The notes below the pieces were generated by a model. The model had not been told where the DNA came from. It made no database searches and saw only the letters and a program-made list of their open reading frames with translations. Shown here in pieces: positions 36,101 through 48,456 of a stretch of DNA of 64,000 nt. A program made the position numbers and the translations under genes. The stretch's first letter is position 1. Each line of letters begins with the position of its first letter. Origin of the DNA: Punica granatum (Eukaryota; Streptophyta; Magnoliopsida; Myrtales; Lythraceae); assembly GCF_007655135.1 (NCBI RefSeq), contig NC_045127.1:42915538-42979537 (forward strand), given 5' to 3'.

Positions 36101-37245
36101 TATTTTAATAGCCTCCTTGGTCTGAGTTTTGTATCTTGCTAATATAGTTATTAATTGCTCCAGAGGACAGAAGATCATCGAATATGTTTTGGAAAATCTG
36201 GAATTCATGGATGGGGTCTTTTTGCACGAAGAGACATACAGGAAGGAGAAATGGTATTCAGGACTTCACGATGACTTTATTTTTTATTCCCTTAATTAAA
36301 TTGTGTATCTGTGATTCTTCACCTAAAACCATTATAGCCTCTGATATGACGTGACAGTTCTGTGTGAAATAGTTAGGAAGTTTTATTTCTTCATGGTAGT
36401 AACAGTTGGTCACGTCTATGTAGGTTGTTGAGTATCGTGGTGAGCAGGTGAGACGCAGCATTGCAGATCTGAGGGAGGCGCGATATCGGTCAGAGGGCAA
36501 AGACTGTTATGTGAGTTTTCTCTTATTTCTCCTATATGAGGCTTTGTTGAATTGTCTTCATTAAGTCTGTATTGCTCGAGGTGTATGAATATTGTTCTTC
36601 AATCGTATCTCATGCAGCTATTCAAGATCAGTGATGAAGTTGTAATTGATGCGACCTACAAGGGGAACATAGCCCGCTTGATTAATCATTCTGTAAGTTA
36701 TTTTTACTCTAGAAACTTCAGGTTCAGTAACTTAATTTCCCTTTTGTCAACTGAGAAGTGACAGACTTATTGTTGAAACTATCTTTTGAACCCCTTTATG
36801 TGCTCGTTGCAGTGTACGCCCAACTGCTATGCAAGAATAATGAGTATGGGTGACGAGGACAGCCGGATAGTTCTGATTGCAAAGACGAATGTGTCTGTTG
36901 GCAATGAGCTTACGTGAGCGCTTTCTCACTCCCTCTCTCAGTAAAGACTATGATTTTGTCATCGAATGATTCGAGAAAACTTGCTTGGTGTCCAACAACA
37001 TGTTTAACTGTTTGTTGATGACGGTAGATTTTTTTTATGGTTGTGGATAGTAGAAACTACAACTTTCGCTTAAGCATACACGCAACTGGGGTGGATTCTG
37101 ATATAGATGGAAAGAGTATGCTGCGTTTAACATTTTTAACCATGATTTTGACAGGTACGATTACTTGTTTGACCCCGACGAACAAGACGAATCGAAAGTT
37201 CCATGCCTTTGCAGAGCTCCCAACTGTAGGAAATTCATGAATTAG
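30116..37245 (+). CDS. ATX4/5: ATX4/ATX5-type histone-lysine N-methyltransferase (trithorax-like, SET domain)
   Basis: Spliced CDS of 23 exons: 30116-31039, 31150-31205, 31322-31499, 31947-32069, 32153-32221, 32330-32398, 32486-32577, 32687-32776, 33062-33197, 33694-33766, 33915-34014, 34149-34273, 34574-34719, 34967-35071, 35236-35300, 35383-35590, 35840-35923, 36022-36078, 36164-36253, 36424-36510, 36618-36692, 36813-36913, 37155-37245. All junctions are GT-AG and in frame, giving 1047 aa, close to the family. Domains: PWWP about 250-330 ([17 protein letters not shown]); PHD about 434-495 ([19 protein letters not shown]); extended PHD about 605-770 ([15 protein letters not shown]); SET about 905-1025 with GWGLFA, RLINHSCTPNC and ELTYDY; post-[11 protein letters not shown] at the end. 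The family trimethylates or dimethylates H3K4 in the nucleus. The N-terminus [19 protein letters not shown] favours ATX4/ATX5 over ATX3. No defect is seen. Confidence 0.95.
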
Positions 37246-37848
37246 CTGCTGCTTCACTTAGGAGACTTTCGATCACCTTTCCCTATTGGATGTTTGTGAG
37301 GAATACTGAGCATCATCTCCAAATGGAAAGAGACTTCCGCCTCCGTCCTCTGCGGGATAAGCGAAGAGACCGACTGCCATTATTCATCGAACAAGCTTAT
37401 AACCAATTCTTTTGATTCCTTGAGATCATGACCACCCCCCACCTCCACAATTTTCATATTGTTACTAACTCAGATAAAGCTCGGAGATTTGATTGCACCA
37501 GCTGGTGTCAATTTTTGTCAGTGACATTGTATATTTGTATATATAAATGCAAAAATTTGTGCAGCTATTTTCACTTTGTACTTCTCAAAAGGTGAATATG
37601 TATATCACTAAAAATATTTACTCGTCTTAAGTTATTGTAGATTTGTGGAATTCAAAAGTAAAGAAGGAAGATAGAAATATAAGGTAAAAGAAATTAACTG
37701 AGAGTATGAGACGAGATACGAGAGGGCCATCGGGAAATTAGATCGTTCATTACGCGAATCGTTCATGAGGTTCCATGGTTACCTTGTTAACGTGGAGGGA
37801 AATCCAAAGTCCATGAATTCCTTGTGCCCATTGATTTAAACGGTCTGT
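37246..37848 (+). other. ATX 3' untranslated region and intergenic spacer
   Basis: A 3' UTR probably ends near 37530-37600, in an AT-rich stretch with TATATATAAATGCAAAAA. No other gene is seen before the tandem repeat. Confidence 0.45.
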
Positions 37849-37953
37849 TTCGGTAGGAGCGTTGCCGGTGCTCGCTTGTTTCGGTTGGATCGCTGCCGGT
37901 GCTCGCTTGTTTCGGTTGGATCGCTGCCGGTGCTCGCTTGTTACGGCTGGATC
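37849..37953. repeat. 31-base tandem repeat, three full units plus a partial one
   Basis: Units at 37849-37879, 37880-37910 and 37911-37941, then 12 bases of a fourth. The unit contains GCTGCCGGTGCTCGCTTGT. Unit 1 and the fourth carry a few changes; units 2 and 3 are identical. It is GC-rich in AT-rich surroundings and lies about 180-280 bases upstream of the F-box gene TATA box. Confidence 0.92.
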
Positions 37954-38130
37954 AAAATAATAGAGCCACCCTAACCCGGCCCTTGCCTTTTACAACTGAT
38001 GCTGCTACTGCTAACGCCTAACGGAAATTGAACTACTGTTCCCGTAATTTCTTTTTTTTTTTAAATTATTAAACTTATATTATTTTATCTTGGAAAAAAA
38101 ATAATTGAATTTTTCAAATTTTCGCGCGAC

Positions 38131-38138
38131 TATAAAAG
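38131..38138 (+). promoter_or_regulatory. TATA box of the F-box gene
   Basis: TATAAAAG about 140 bases upstream of the ATG. The leader after it carries CTCCGT/CTCCAT repeats (38190-38230), a common pyrimidine patch near plant start sites. Confidence 0.65.
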
Positions 38139-38272
38139 GTTGTGGGGAGCTAGCCGTGCGCGTGAGAGCTTTCAGTTCAGGCTTTCACTCCCTCCGTCTC
38201 CGTCTCCGTCTCCGTCTCCATCTCCATCTCCTCCTTCACGTCGTGACTTCGACAGAGAGAGAGAGAGAGGGG

Positions 38273-38374
38273 ATGGGGAAGCGATTGAGAAGGGAGAGAT
38301 CGGTTTGCACATGCAGCAGCATCTCTCCTCGTCCAAGCTACATAGCTCCTCACTCTACCTTCTTCTGGTAACCA

Positions 38375-38407
<33 letters not shown>

Positions 38408-41400
38408 GAACGGTCGCTGCAACTTGCTCATGATCTCTATGCAAAACTGCATCCGCATGAGTAGCTATGGTGGTGGAGCTGATCGTGCCAGTTGCTGTTT
38501 GTTTTGAGCTCGTGTTCTCGAGTTCATTTTTGATGCTTCGACTTTGATGCCCAGCTCCCGATTTCAGCTTCTCAATCTTCTCTCTCTCTGTCTGGTTTGT
38601 CATTTGGTGCTCCCCTCTCATTATCTCTGTCCATGTGAGCCCTGAGGTTGCTCTTGGAATTTCAAATCTCAGGCTGATCGCTGATCCTTTTGAACATCAT
38701 CAGTGCTCTGTTTCACAGAATCGATCAGTTTCTTCGAAATATTGAGCTGCTTGCTGCAGTTGTATGTAATGGATCGTGATGAAGTTGTATCCGATGTCGT
38801 ATTCAGTGGTTGCATGAACTATATAGCTATGCGTAGTTTCACCTTAAGTTAGGTGTACGAGCTCTTAGCAACTCAAATGGCAGCTCTGCAACCTCTGTTT
38901 TTTGTTCTGACTGAAAGTAAGTATTGAACCGCTGCTTGCGTTTCCGGCCAGCACCTGTTTCTGCAGCCTCCTGCTTGAGTTTTGGAAATTTTTGTTGGAA
39001 CAGAGTCATTGCGAATTTGCGAGGCCGTTGACAAAATTATATAGGATATTTGACGTAGTAGAAGTGCAGAGACATATTCTCAAGGTCCAATGGTGATTTC
39101 TGTGTTATCACTGCTTCATGTGGATCTTCTTCAATGTTGATATCTGGATCCTGAACTACCACTGGTAAATATAGATCTGGAAATACTTTCATTGCCGATT
39201 CTGATAGAGTTATACTTTATTTGAGATAAAATAGCTTTGAAGATGAGGACGTCTGGACTGCGATTGCGAGGTTTCTTGACGGGCGATCTCTGTTGATGCT
39301 TGCAACAACGAGCAAATGGTTTTACCATCTTGTTATGGATGAAAGCATATGGAAATTCGCTTGTTTACGCGATCTTCAGGTTCCGGAACCCAAGAACACC
39401 TCGTTCAAATGGATCCAGCTCTATTCTTCAGCTTTTGGTACAAATTCTGAAACTCTCTTCATGTCCTGTTAAGTAGTAGACTGCAACGGGAATAAACTCT
39501 TTTCTTTGTCCACAGATGGTAGCCACTCTTACGCATTCCGTCAGCAGGAAAAGCACATTGGTATGTGACTCAATTCTTTCTGTCGTAAAATAAGTATTTA
39601 GCAGTTCGACAACAGTATGATAGCGGCATTGTCTGTGTCAGTTTGCTTTATCATAACCGTCAATAAAGACAGTGGAGAATTGAAGATAAAGAATTACCTG
39701 ACAGACTAGGACCGTTGTCTACAACTGATTTTAGGATACCCTAATAGTTTTAGAGTGCACCAATCGGTCATCCATAGCAATAGCAATAAAGACAACGTAA
39801 TATGCGACTTCAAAAAAAAAAAAAAGATTATGTGTTAGTACTGACTCATTAATTGGGCTTGTTGGTAACTCAAATTAACCAAAACCATGCATTGGAGTAA
39901 ATTAATGGGTGATCTAACTTTTGCAATATTCACCCATCTTTTTTAAACTAGAACTGCATGGGAGTAGGCGCGGGCATTACTTATCATTTAGCGAAAGCTA
40001 GTTAACTCTTAATATCAAATTTTAAGTTTGGTATCTGAACTGAATAGCATCCAGGATTGTTTCCTTAGATTTAAATCTATCATCAAAGCAGATCATGCTC
40101 TTTTCCTTTATGTACTCATGCATGGGCTTACATCACAATGCGCATAATCTTCAATTTGTGATTATACATGCTGTTAACATCTGCAATTTCTTTTTATTGG
40201 AATCTCAAGACTGGCTGCGTATTGGCGCATTTTCTTTTGATTCACCACTTGCACTTTTGACTGAAAAGCTGGCCACTTCGGTGAGGATCCCAAAAGAGGA
40301 GAATTTAGACAAGATGTTGGACTCCCATGGCTCGTTTGTGTTAAAGAACATCAAAACTGGAATCTGGATAGCTGGTACATGAAGTTACCTCGATCGACCT
40401 GCCATATACTTCTTACATTTCTTACCTCAGGGGAATCGCTTATATTGTATATGCCTACATTTTGAATGCATTCAGATTTGCAGCTTGTTCGTTGTCCTGT
40501 CTGTGACCTGAACTCGTGTGAGGGTGAGTGGCTACATTGCAGTTGTTTACCTGACATATATAAATTGAGCATAATCCTTTGGTTTCAAAGGAGTTAAAAG
40601 GAAGTCCGATAGGTTTCTCTGTTATATAAAGCAATAAAAACTTGCTATGTAGGTGGTGGTTTGTACAAGATACCCTCTTTGGAATTTTAGTTTCATCTTT
40701 TGGAAGTGAGAGGAAGTATTCGTTGCAAAATGAATCCTAAGGTCATTAGATGCTGCAACCTATATGGGATAGAATTACTTTCGGAAGACATGGAAAAGAG
40801 TAATCAGGATTTAAACTTCAATTTTGTAGGAACCATGCAGATACTGGATGCAAGGCACATCGAGCTGTTCTTGAACAAGGGATACCAGGAGGGAACTTGG
40901 GAATACCAGGTCATAGGATCACACGACATCAGAAAGAGTGCAGATGGAGCTTCTGGGGCCATTTTCGATGTGAAACACCTCGATGACCCCTCCACCTCTG
41001 GTGAATCTTAAAACTCTAGCATATCTTGACGTCTTTCTTACTAATCTTAGCCATTATTTCTTTTGCTAATCCCCGTGACTTCTTGTCAGCGATATTCGAT
41101 CTCACCTCATGGGTGGGGAAGCCTAAAGACTGGCAACCTAAGGCAATGATAGCGTTCCACGCTGTAGCAGTCAACACCAATTTGCAGAAGAATGACGGTA
41201 AATTGTCAAATACTATTCTTTCTCTTTTTAGATTCAGTTAATAGAGCAGGCAGCAAACCGAACTACAATGAAAATACCATGACCAATTGCCTATTTGACT
41301 CCCCTCACCATCTACTGATTTTTATGTTCTTACCCGAAATATGAAGCAGGTCTAAATGTCAAATACCATGTCATGAAAGCTGGAGTGGATGGAGAAATCG

Positions 41401-41432
41401 TTTCAATTAGGATCTCCCAGCAGCTTCTTTAA
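38273..41432 (+). CDS. F-box protein, resembling At3g61730 (RMF)-type
   Basis: Eight exons: 38273-38367, 39235-39437, 39516-39560, 40210-40374, 40476-40523, 40830-41000, 41090-41197, 41350-41432. All are GT-AG and the frame closes at 305 aa. An F-box lies at about 33-80 (EDVWTAIARFLDGRSLLML, then SKWFYHLVMDESIWKFACL), the part that binds SKP1 in an SCF ubiquitin ligase. The C-terminal part has CPVCDLNSCEGTMQILDARH and ends VSIRISQQLL. From memory this fits the plant F-box protein At3g61730 (REDUCED MALE FERTILITY); the exact orthologue is less sure than the F-box call. Exon 1 is short and codes for a basic N-terminus. The tandem-duplication breakpoint lies within exon 5 (40496), but this copy is whole; the duplicated 3' piece is at 49732. 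Confidence 0.82.
38378..38406. repeat. (CT)n microsatellite in intron 1 of the F-box gene
   Basis: An uninterrupted CT run of about 28 bases, 10 bases after the exon 1 donor. Confidence 0.9.
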
Positions 41433-42617
41433 TCGGATCCAAGATCAACAGGAAATAAATCGATCCATTTATAAGCAAGTTAAAAGTGAAATATAGTATT
41501 TCACAGCAGAGCGATGGATTCAAAAAGTGTAAATGATGGTAGAGCTAGTCTGTAGGCAATTTCTACGAACTGCAGGATGAATAACTGATTTTTATGAGTT
41601 GTTTAGTCATCCCTGCACATCATCTCCTATCTTGACACATTCGAGCGGAACAGTCACAGCTTATATATGCATAAGCTAAAGGATATGGTGAGAATATTAT
41701 AGATTCATGAAATACTATTGGAACAAATAATAGATCATAGCCTATAGCCTGGTTTTTCTTCTAATTTTATCCTCCAGGAAAACCAAAAATTTTATTGCAC
41801 CAGGAATTTGCTTTTTACAACGAATATGTTGCAGAAGAGACAGCAATGAGAACCCGATCAAGGCTGCAGCTATAATGTGTTATCAATAACTTCGGTGTTA
41901 TGGGATTTCACTTTAAAAGAACAATCGAAAAATAAATTACCATTACTTGGATTTCAACAAATTAAAATACTCACTTTGCTTTTTATAAGTCGATTAACTT
42001 TCCTAAATAAAAAACTTAACAAGGACAAAAAGGAAAAAAAATAAAATAAAAAATCTCAGCTGATAAATCGTAATGATACATTAATTTGAGTTCCTCTGCC
42101 TCAGTTTTATGGGATGAAGTCCTTTGAATTTCCTAAAACATCGAAATTTACTCCCTTCTCTAGAAAGTTCATCAATCATCACACCCGGTTGAAGAAATTG
42201 ATAACTAGTGGCCTTTTCCGAGGGCCCGATTGAGTTCTTTTTCTTTCCTCAATGACAGTCGGGGCTGATGTACGATGGACCTTCAGTCAAGGCCAATGGT
42301 GGTTATCATTCATAGATATCCGATGGCCATGTCCAAGGGATGAGATTAGATATTTCTCAAACATTAGGAGCTTGATTTGAAAAGTTAAATATGGGGACTT
42401 AAATTTAAATGATCATAAGTTCAGGACCATTTTTGGTGTGATCCGTTTTGTCCCCAATACTAAATTCAAAGTCGGATTCAATCAGCTCTTCTACCCGACC
42501 CGAATAGCCTTCCACGGGGCCCCGGAACAAAGGATTGAAGTGATTCGCAATCGCAAGCAAACAGTTGGGCATGAAAGCGCGAAGTTTTCTGATAGGGTGG
42601 AGAAGAAGAGATCGGAG
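41433..42617 (+). other. spacer between the F-box gene and ATG6 copy 1, with the ATG6 promoter and leader
   Basis: The F-box 3' UTR, AT-rich spacer and ATG6 leader lie here. The frame is open upstream of the ATG6 start back to an in-frame ATG at 42438 (60 extra codons, not family-like). The minus-strand ORF at 42405-42809 is the antisense shadow. No strong TATA box is seen. Confidence 0.45.
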
Positions 42618-45600
42618 ATGAAGCATACGACGGCCGAAGACAAGGGCCGGGCCTTCCCGGTGGATCAGAATCTCCCCCGATGGCTCTGCCAGAACTGCCA
42701 CCACTCCCTCTGCTTCGTCGGCGCTGATTCTTACGTCGACAAGTACCTCCCCGATTCCTCTTCTCGCTCCGGTTAGAGAATTCCCCACCTCCATTGCTGC
42801 AACTTTCACTTCCTCAGTTTCGTTTTTGATCCCAATTGGTACTTGCCCGAGGTAGCTCGCTGGAGCTGAATTTTTTAGTGCTATAAGAAAACACAGTCAT
42901 ATTGATTCACTTGATCATCTGATTGATTGCTCACTGTTGCTTCTGAGTGGCTATTTCGAGTCCTGATGGAAAAATCGGTGCTCCAGGCTTCATTTTTACA
43001 GTTATCGAGCAAAGTTCATCGCGGTTGTGTTGCTAGCTATTTATGTTTCATTTTGTGAATGCAGTTTTATGTGTAGTATTCGATGTAATGTAGTATAATA
43101 GCCAGTGGTTTTCTGAAGCGAAACGTGTGGCTGAATGTCGGCAGGGATGCATGGGTCTTCGATTCATGGAGCCAGCAGCGTGTTGGGTTCGACTCGCATG
43201 GACAATTCATTTGTTGTGTTGCCAAAACAGAGGCCCCAACCTCAGGGACTTCCTCCGCGCCCTCAAGGGGGTGGTCCTCCGCAGACTGATTCGAGTTCAT
43301 CAGGGAAAGCGATGGACGAATCGTTCGTAGTCGTCTACAAGAATGAATCAGCTTCTGATGGAGGTGCAAGCCAGTCACCAGTGTCTGATGGAGCCCATGG
43401 TGCTCCCATTGCTCCGAACAATTCTGGGTTTAATGCAACTATAACTGTTCTCAAGCGTGCATTTGAGATTGCCACAACACAGACCCAGGTCAATTATGAG
43501 AAATTTCCAATGCAGCATGAATTCTTTCTTTGCCTTTTGCTTTGAAATTTCCACTTTCATCCCACTGCTGGTACTAATTATTTCCGGTGTGTATTATCTT
43601 CAGGTGGAGCAACCTTTGTGTCTTGAATGCATGAGAGTGTTGTCTGATAAACTTGATAAGGAGGTTGAAGATGTAAACAGAGACATTGAAGCATATGAGG
43701 CCTGTCTCCAACGTATGGAAGGTGAGTCACGCGATGTTCTTAGTGAGGCAGATTTCCTCAAGGAGAAGCTAAAGGTACGGCTTACAGGTGTTAATGTTAC
43801 TTATATTCCCTACTGAGCTTGGTTGATTGATGGTTCTCGATCTCATGTAACCAGGTCAATCCTCCTTTGGACATATGACATAAGACATGCATGAGCTTTG
43901 CAGGCTCTAACTTGTTCAGAGATGCTGCTTTATGCTCGTTAAGTTTTTCCCTTACATAGAAGTGTTTGGTTCAGATCAACTGAAAAGAAAAAGAATAGCT
44001 GGTAGTTAATTTTGTGCATCTAGTATGGTATGGAGTAGCTAAATTGAAAATTCCCGAACGCTTGGTGTGTGCTTTCTGAAATGCTGGATAATGCTTGATT
44101 TTATCATTATCAAACATATTGTTTGACACTTCTCATTGTTTTACTTGTCATAATAATGCACTTTGCGTGTATGCCTCTATGCCCCACCAACAGAAAGCTA
44201 TTTGTTAATGAGATCGGTTCTGATTGAATCATTTCTTGCTGACATCTAAGATTGAGGAAGAAGAGAGGAAACTTGAAGCAGCAATAGAAGAAACAGAGAA
44301 ACAGTATGCCGAAGTTACTGCTGAATTAAAGGAATTGGAGACAAAATCGAACCGCTTTAAGGAACTGGAGGAAAGGTGTGTTCTTCGCTTCACTGGCTAA
44401 CAAGTTTGGGATGATATAACATAAGCCCATGGTTTCAGCCTTGGATTAACTTCTGCATAGCACAACCTCTTGGCAATTAATATACATTTCTGAACTTTCT
44501 GCATCAGGTATTGGCACGAATTCAACAATTTTCAGTTTCAGTTGATATCTCATCAGGTTTGTCCGTCTTTTATATATTTGCCATATTCTAGCTGCTTCCT
44601 AGGAGCTGTAACGATTAATTATTGATCTGCAGCTATTGTCAAAGTGATGATAATTTAAATGCTTTCTATAGTCTACTCTTTTAACTTTCCTTTGGTAGAT
44701 GAAAGCTGTCTTGACCGATTTCAAAAGTTCCTCCTGTGTTAAAACTAACAAAGCTCTATGGGGCTTTCTATATTATGCCTTCCACTTTATACTCATTCAT
44801 TTGCTTGTGCTGATGAAGATTATTTATGATTACTGCAGTATCTTGTGAAAGTTAAGAAAACCACTAGCATCAGCGCGTAGAAATAATATCGATCTTCTCT
44901 GAAGGATTTGCCACATTTTAGTGTTGACAGTTTATAATGTTTGCGCTACGAATTTGAATTTTCATTCTTGGTTTATTACATGTTTCAGCCATAAGCTTCA
45001 CATACAAAATCATACATATATATATACATGCATATTTCTTGCAGCCGCCTAACTAACACATTTCTTTATTTTGGGGGCCAAAAACTAACAGGAAGAAAGG
45101 GATGCAATCTTGGCCAAAATAGAAGTGTCACAAGCACATTTAGAGCTGTTGAAGCGAACAAATGTTCTGACAGATGCATTCCCCATCTGGCATGATGGAG
45201 ACTTTGGGACAATAAACAATTTCCGCCTTGGACGACTGCCTAAAATTCCTGTGAGCTGTGCTGAATTTTCTTGAGAAAAAAGAAAAAGATAAATAATAAA
45301 GAAAATTATAAATAAAAAGTCGAACTGTTCTTTTCTGGTCAGTCAATCGACACTCTTTCTGAGTCCTGACCTTTGTTGTGCTCACTCCGCAACTTTTGAG
45401 AAGCCGAGAACAATTTTGAGCCTGTAAATCCCTCTTAAGTTCCAGCTGGCTTGACCACATTCTACTGATTCATTGCCAGCCTTTGGGGATTAAAGTTCTC
45501 TGAAATCTTTATGAAGGCTGAAAACAATCTTGTCCCTGCTTTGTGGAGTATATGCTTCTGAAATGTGGCTAAGAATTTTAAAGAGCTATGTGCCTGTTAG

Positions 45601-47395
45601 GTAGTGTTTTCGTGTGTCACAATGCTGTTGACACTGGTGTTCATTATAATGTCTGAAATCTTCAGGTTGAGTGGGATGAAATAAATGCTGCTTGGGGTCA
45701 AGCTTGCCTCCTCCTACATACAATGTGCCAGTACTTCCGACCAAAGTTTCCGTATCCGTAATTCTAGAAAATTCTTTAATTTACCTCATGAGTTTGTTGC
45801 AACTTTTTAGTGACAGTTTCCCCTTGCTTTACTACTACAGTTTCTTTCCATGCAAAAGAATTTATTATGTGCCCCATTTGCTACTGTAATATTGTTGCTT
45901 TGGTTCTAAATTTTGTCCCTTTGGAGGCCAGTTTTTAAGGCAAACGCTTTTCTTTTTCCTGCAGAGTTACATTAAGGTTGAATCGCTTGCGAAGTGTTAT
46001 TCTAATTCCCATGTACAATTATTATTATTATTTTTGACTGGATAACCCATGGACAACTTCTGCATCTCTTTCAAGCTTTTCGCATTCCTAATCACTTGTT
46101 AATAGTCACACTTTCTACAGTACTTTTGAACAGTTACTTAAATGGTTTATTTTCAGTAAAAGTGATACTTTTCAGTTGCTTTGAGCTTTAAAAGTAGGTA
46201 GACTATTAAATGTGCTGAGCCTTTCTTCAGTAGCAATTTGTTTTGACAAGATTCTACAAAGTGTCAGTTGTGACCTCCTTTAACTTATTCGAAATAGATA
46301 TCGAATCAAGATACTTCCCATGGGTAGCTACCCCAGAATTATGGACCTGAGCAATAATACTTATGAGCTGTAAGTATGAATAAGTTCCTCATTATTGGAT
46401 TGATCTCTGTATTCTATTTCAAACAGTACCTTGTGTTTGCTTCTGAAAAACAGTTAGGTTATTGGATTCACTACTAACTTCATTTTATTAAGCTTTGTAT
46501 TTAGTTTTGTTATCATGCATCTGATTTAGGTTTGAGTTGATTCTTTGCCATCTGGAGGTTTTGACAGCTTAGAATTTTGTAGGTTTGGTCCAGTGAACCT
46601 GTTCTGGAGCACGCGCTATGACAAAGCTATGACTCTCTACTTGACATGTCTCAAGGACTTTGCTGATTTTGCCAACTTAAAGGATCAAGATAACAACATA
46701 CCGCCTGAAAAATGTTTCAAGTTGCCTTACAAGTAAGTTCTCACATGGAAACAGTACTTAAATACTGAACTAGGAGTCAGTTGCATATTTACTTTGGTTC
46801 CTCTCTGAGCACCCGTTGTTTGAATTCAAAATGCTACCATAGATTTCCCAATCATGTTCCTTGGATCTAATTATGTGAATAAGCACAAAAGAGTTAGCTG
46901 ACTCAGTTTTTCCCTTGACAATATGTAAAGATTTAGCTGCAAGATCCTCCAACTCTTGGAAATCTACAATGTTCTCCTGAGAGTGAACTGTTTGTTTGGA
47001 ATATCGACCCCCTCACTTTCTCTAATTGCTGCTGAGCGGTTGTGTTGACAAACATAATTAGTCATATAGAAGTAAGGGTCTGTTTCCTAGGATATGCGCC
47101 TGAACAATCATGGGATAATCGTGGACAGCTAGTAAATGTATAATATTCTTGCAGGATAGAGAACGATAAAGTCGAGAGCTACTCAATCACACAAAGCTTC
47201 AACAAGCAGGAGAATTGGACCAAAGCCCTGAAGTACACTCTCTGCAATCTAAAGTGGGCTCTCTACTGGTTCATTGGGAACACCAACTTCCAGCCACTCT
47301 CTGCGACAGTGTCCCAACACACCGATCCATCAGCTGTTGGGGCTTTGTATCCAAAGCGTGGGACTAACCTTAAGTTTGGATCACGCAACTCATAG
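42618..47395 (+). CDS. ATG6: ATG6 / Beclin 1-like autophagy protein, copy 1
   Basis: Ten exons: 42618-42771, 43145-43488, 43604-43774, 44251-44375, 44508-44556, 45092-45250, 45666-45751, 46298-46369, 46583-46732, 47155-47395; all GT-AG, 516 aa, the usual plant ATG6 length. The start [20 protein letters not shown] matches the plant N-terminus. N-terminal [10 protein letters not shown] and the block [19 protein letters not shown] follow. A coiled coil spans about 170-285 ([20 protein letters not shown] onward) and the evolutionarily conserved/BARA domain about 300-516 ([53 protein letters not shown]). ATG6 is the scaffold of the Vps34 phosphatidylinositol 3-kinase complex in autophagosome formation and vacuolar sorting; in Arabidopsis it is needed for pollen germination. 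This copy keeps the residues I expect to be conserved and looks like the unchanged one. Confidence 0.96.
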
Positions 47396-48456
47396 ACAGA
47401 AGCTGGCCGTATGGATTATTTGTAAATAGCCTGTAGAGTAGCAACAGTAAATCTCCCTGCCCACCTAAAATTATGATAGAAAGCATTACCAGTTGATATG
47501 TGGATCATGCACGGGGTGAAAACCGTATATGTGTGTTCCAGCTGACTTGTTTCTAGTGACCTTTGAAAATATCAGCTCTCATGCTCTGAGTGTGATTACG
47601 GTGTATGACAAAGGAGCATTACTGTGACTCCCTCGTTCATGAGGACATGAATTGGGTTGTCTTGAGGACATGAATTGGGTTGTCCGTGGATGAGTGTTCT
47701 GAATGGAATTGGCATTTGAGTGACTTCTAAGAGATGAGACCAGGCAACACATTGGATTTTTGCTGGAATATAGTTCCATCTTGCTAAACATCAAATCCTT
47801 AGCAAAGTTTGGTATGCAGATTAATCGAGCAATTCCTGGCAAGCTCAGTGGGGGATCACAGTTAAAAGATCCTCAATGCTATTGTTAAATTCATCTCGAA
47901 CTCCTTTATTTACCACAATCCATTGTGTACGGGAGCGCATGTAATTTGAAATACCATGCGAATGGCGCAGGAATGAATTGTCAATTACCCTCAAGTATTA
48001 TAGCTTAAGCAGGTTCCTCGAGGAGTTGATTAACCCTCAAGTATTATAGCTTAAGCAAGTTCTTTGAGGAGTTTTAATTCGAAACCGGCAACTGAAAAGA
48101 TAAGAAGGAGCAACCTCCTGAAAGTGAGATTATTGCCAATAAACAAAATAACAGAGAGCAGTAGAGCACGGAATTCTTCCAAGTCACTTGCAAAAAGATA
48201 ATTAAACCTTCAAAATACAAATATCCATGGCACTGATCAAGTAAAGAGAGAAAACATCCTCCTAATACGAATAAATATTGGTTTACAATTTGAGGTAACA
48301 TAGTATCAGACTAAGACTTTGGAAGTGCAAATCTTCGTATTTGTCGATGCAGAGGACCTAAATTGCCAGTTACAAGGTGACGTGCTTATTTCTTTAACCT
48401 AAGCTCTATGCTATACTAACGACTCTGAAAGATAAGAAACAGGCCTAACCTCGGTC
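47396..48456. other. convergent 3' spacer between ATG6 copy 1 and the truncated TIGR01589 fragment
   Basis: It holds the 3' UTRs of the convergent pair. Two short direct duplications found only in this copy are visible: a 23-base unit at 47640-47685 and a 46-base unit at 47987-48078, each single in the partner region of unit 2. Confidence 0.6.

Noticed and set aside
37849..37953. Possible CRISPR-like array
   Set aside because: Units are contiguous with no spacers and the genome is a plant; it is a minisatellite.
42405..42809. 134-codon minus-strand ORF opposite ATG6 exon 1
   Set aside because: Antisense shadow of a well-supported exon; the same shadow is in copy 2 (51545-51850).
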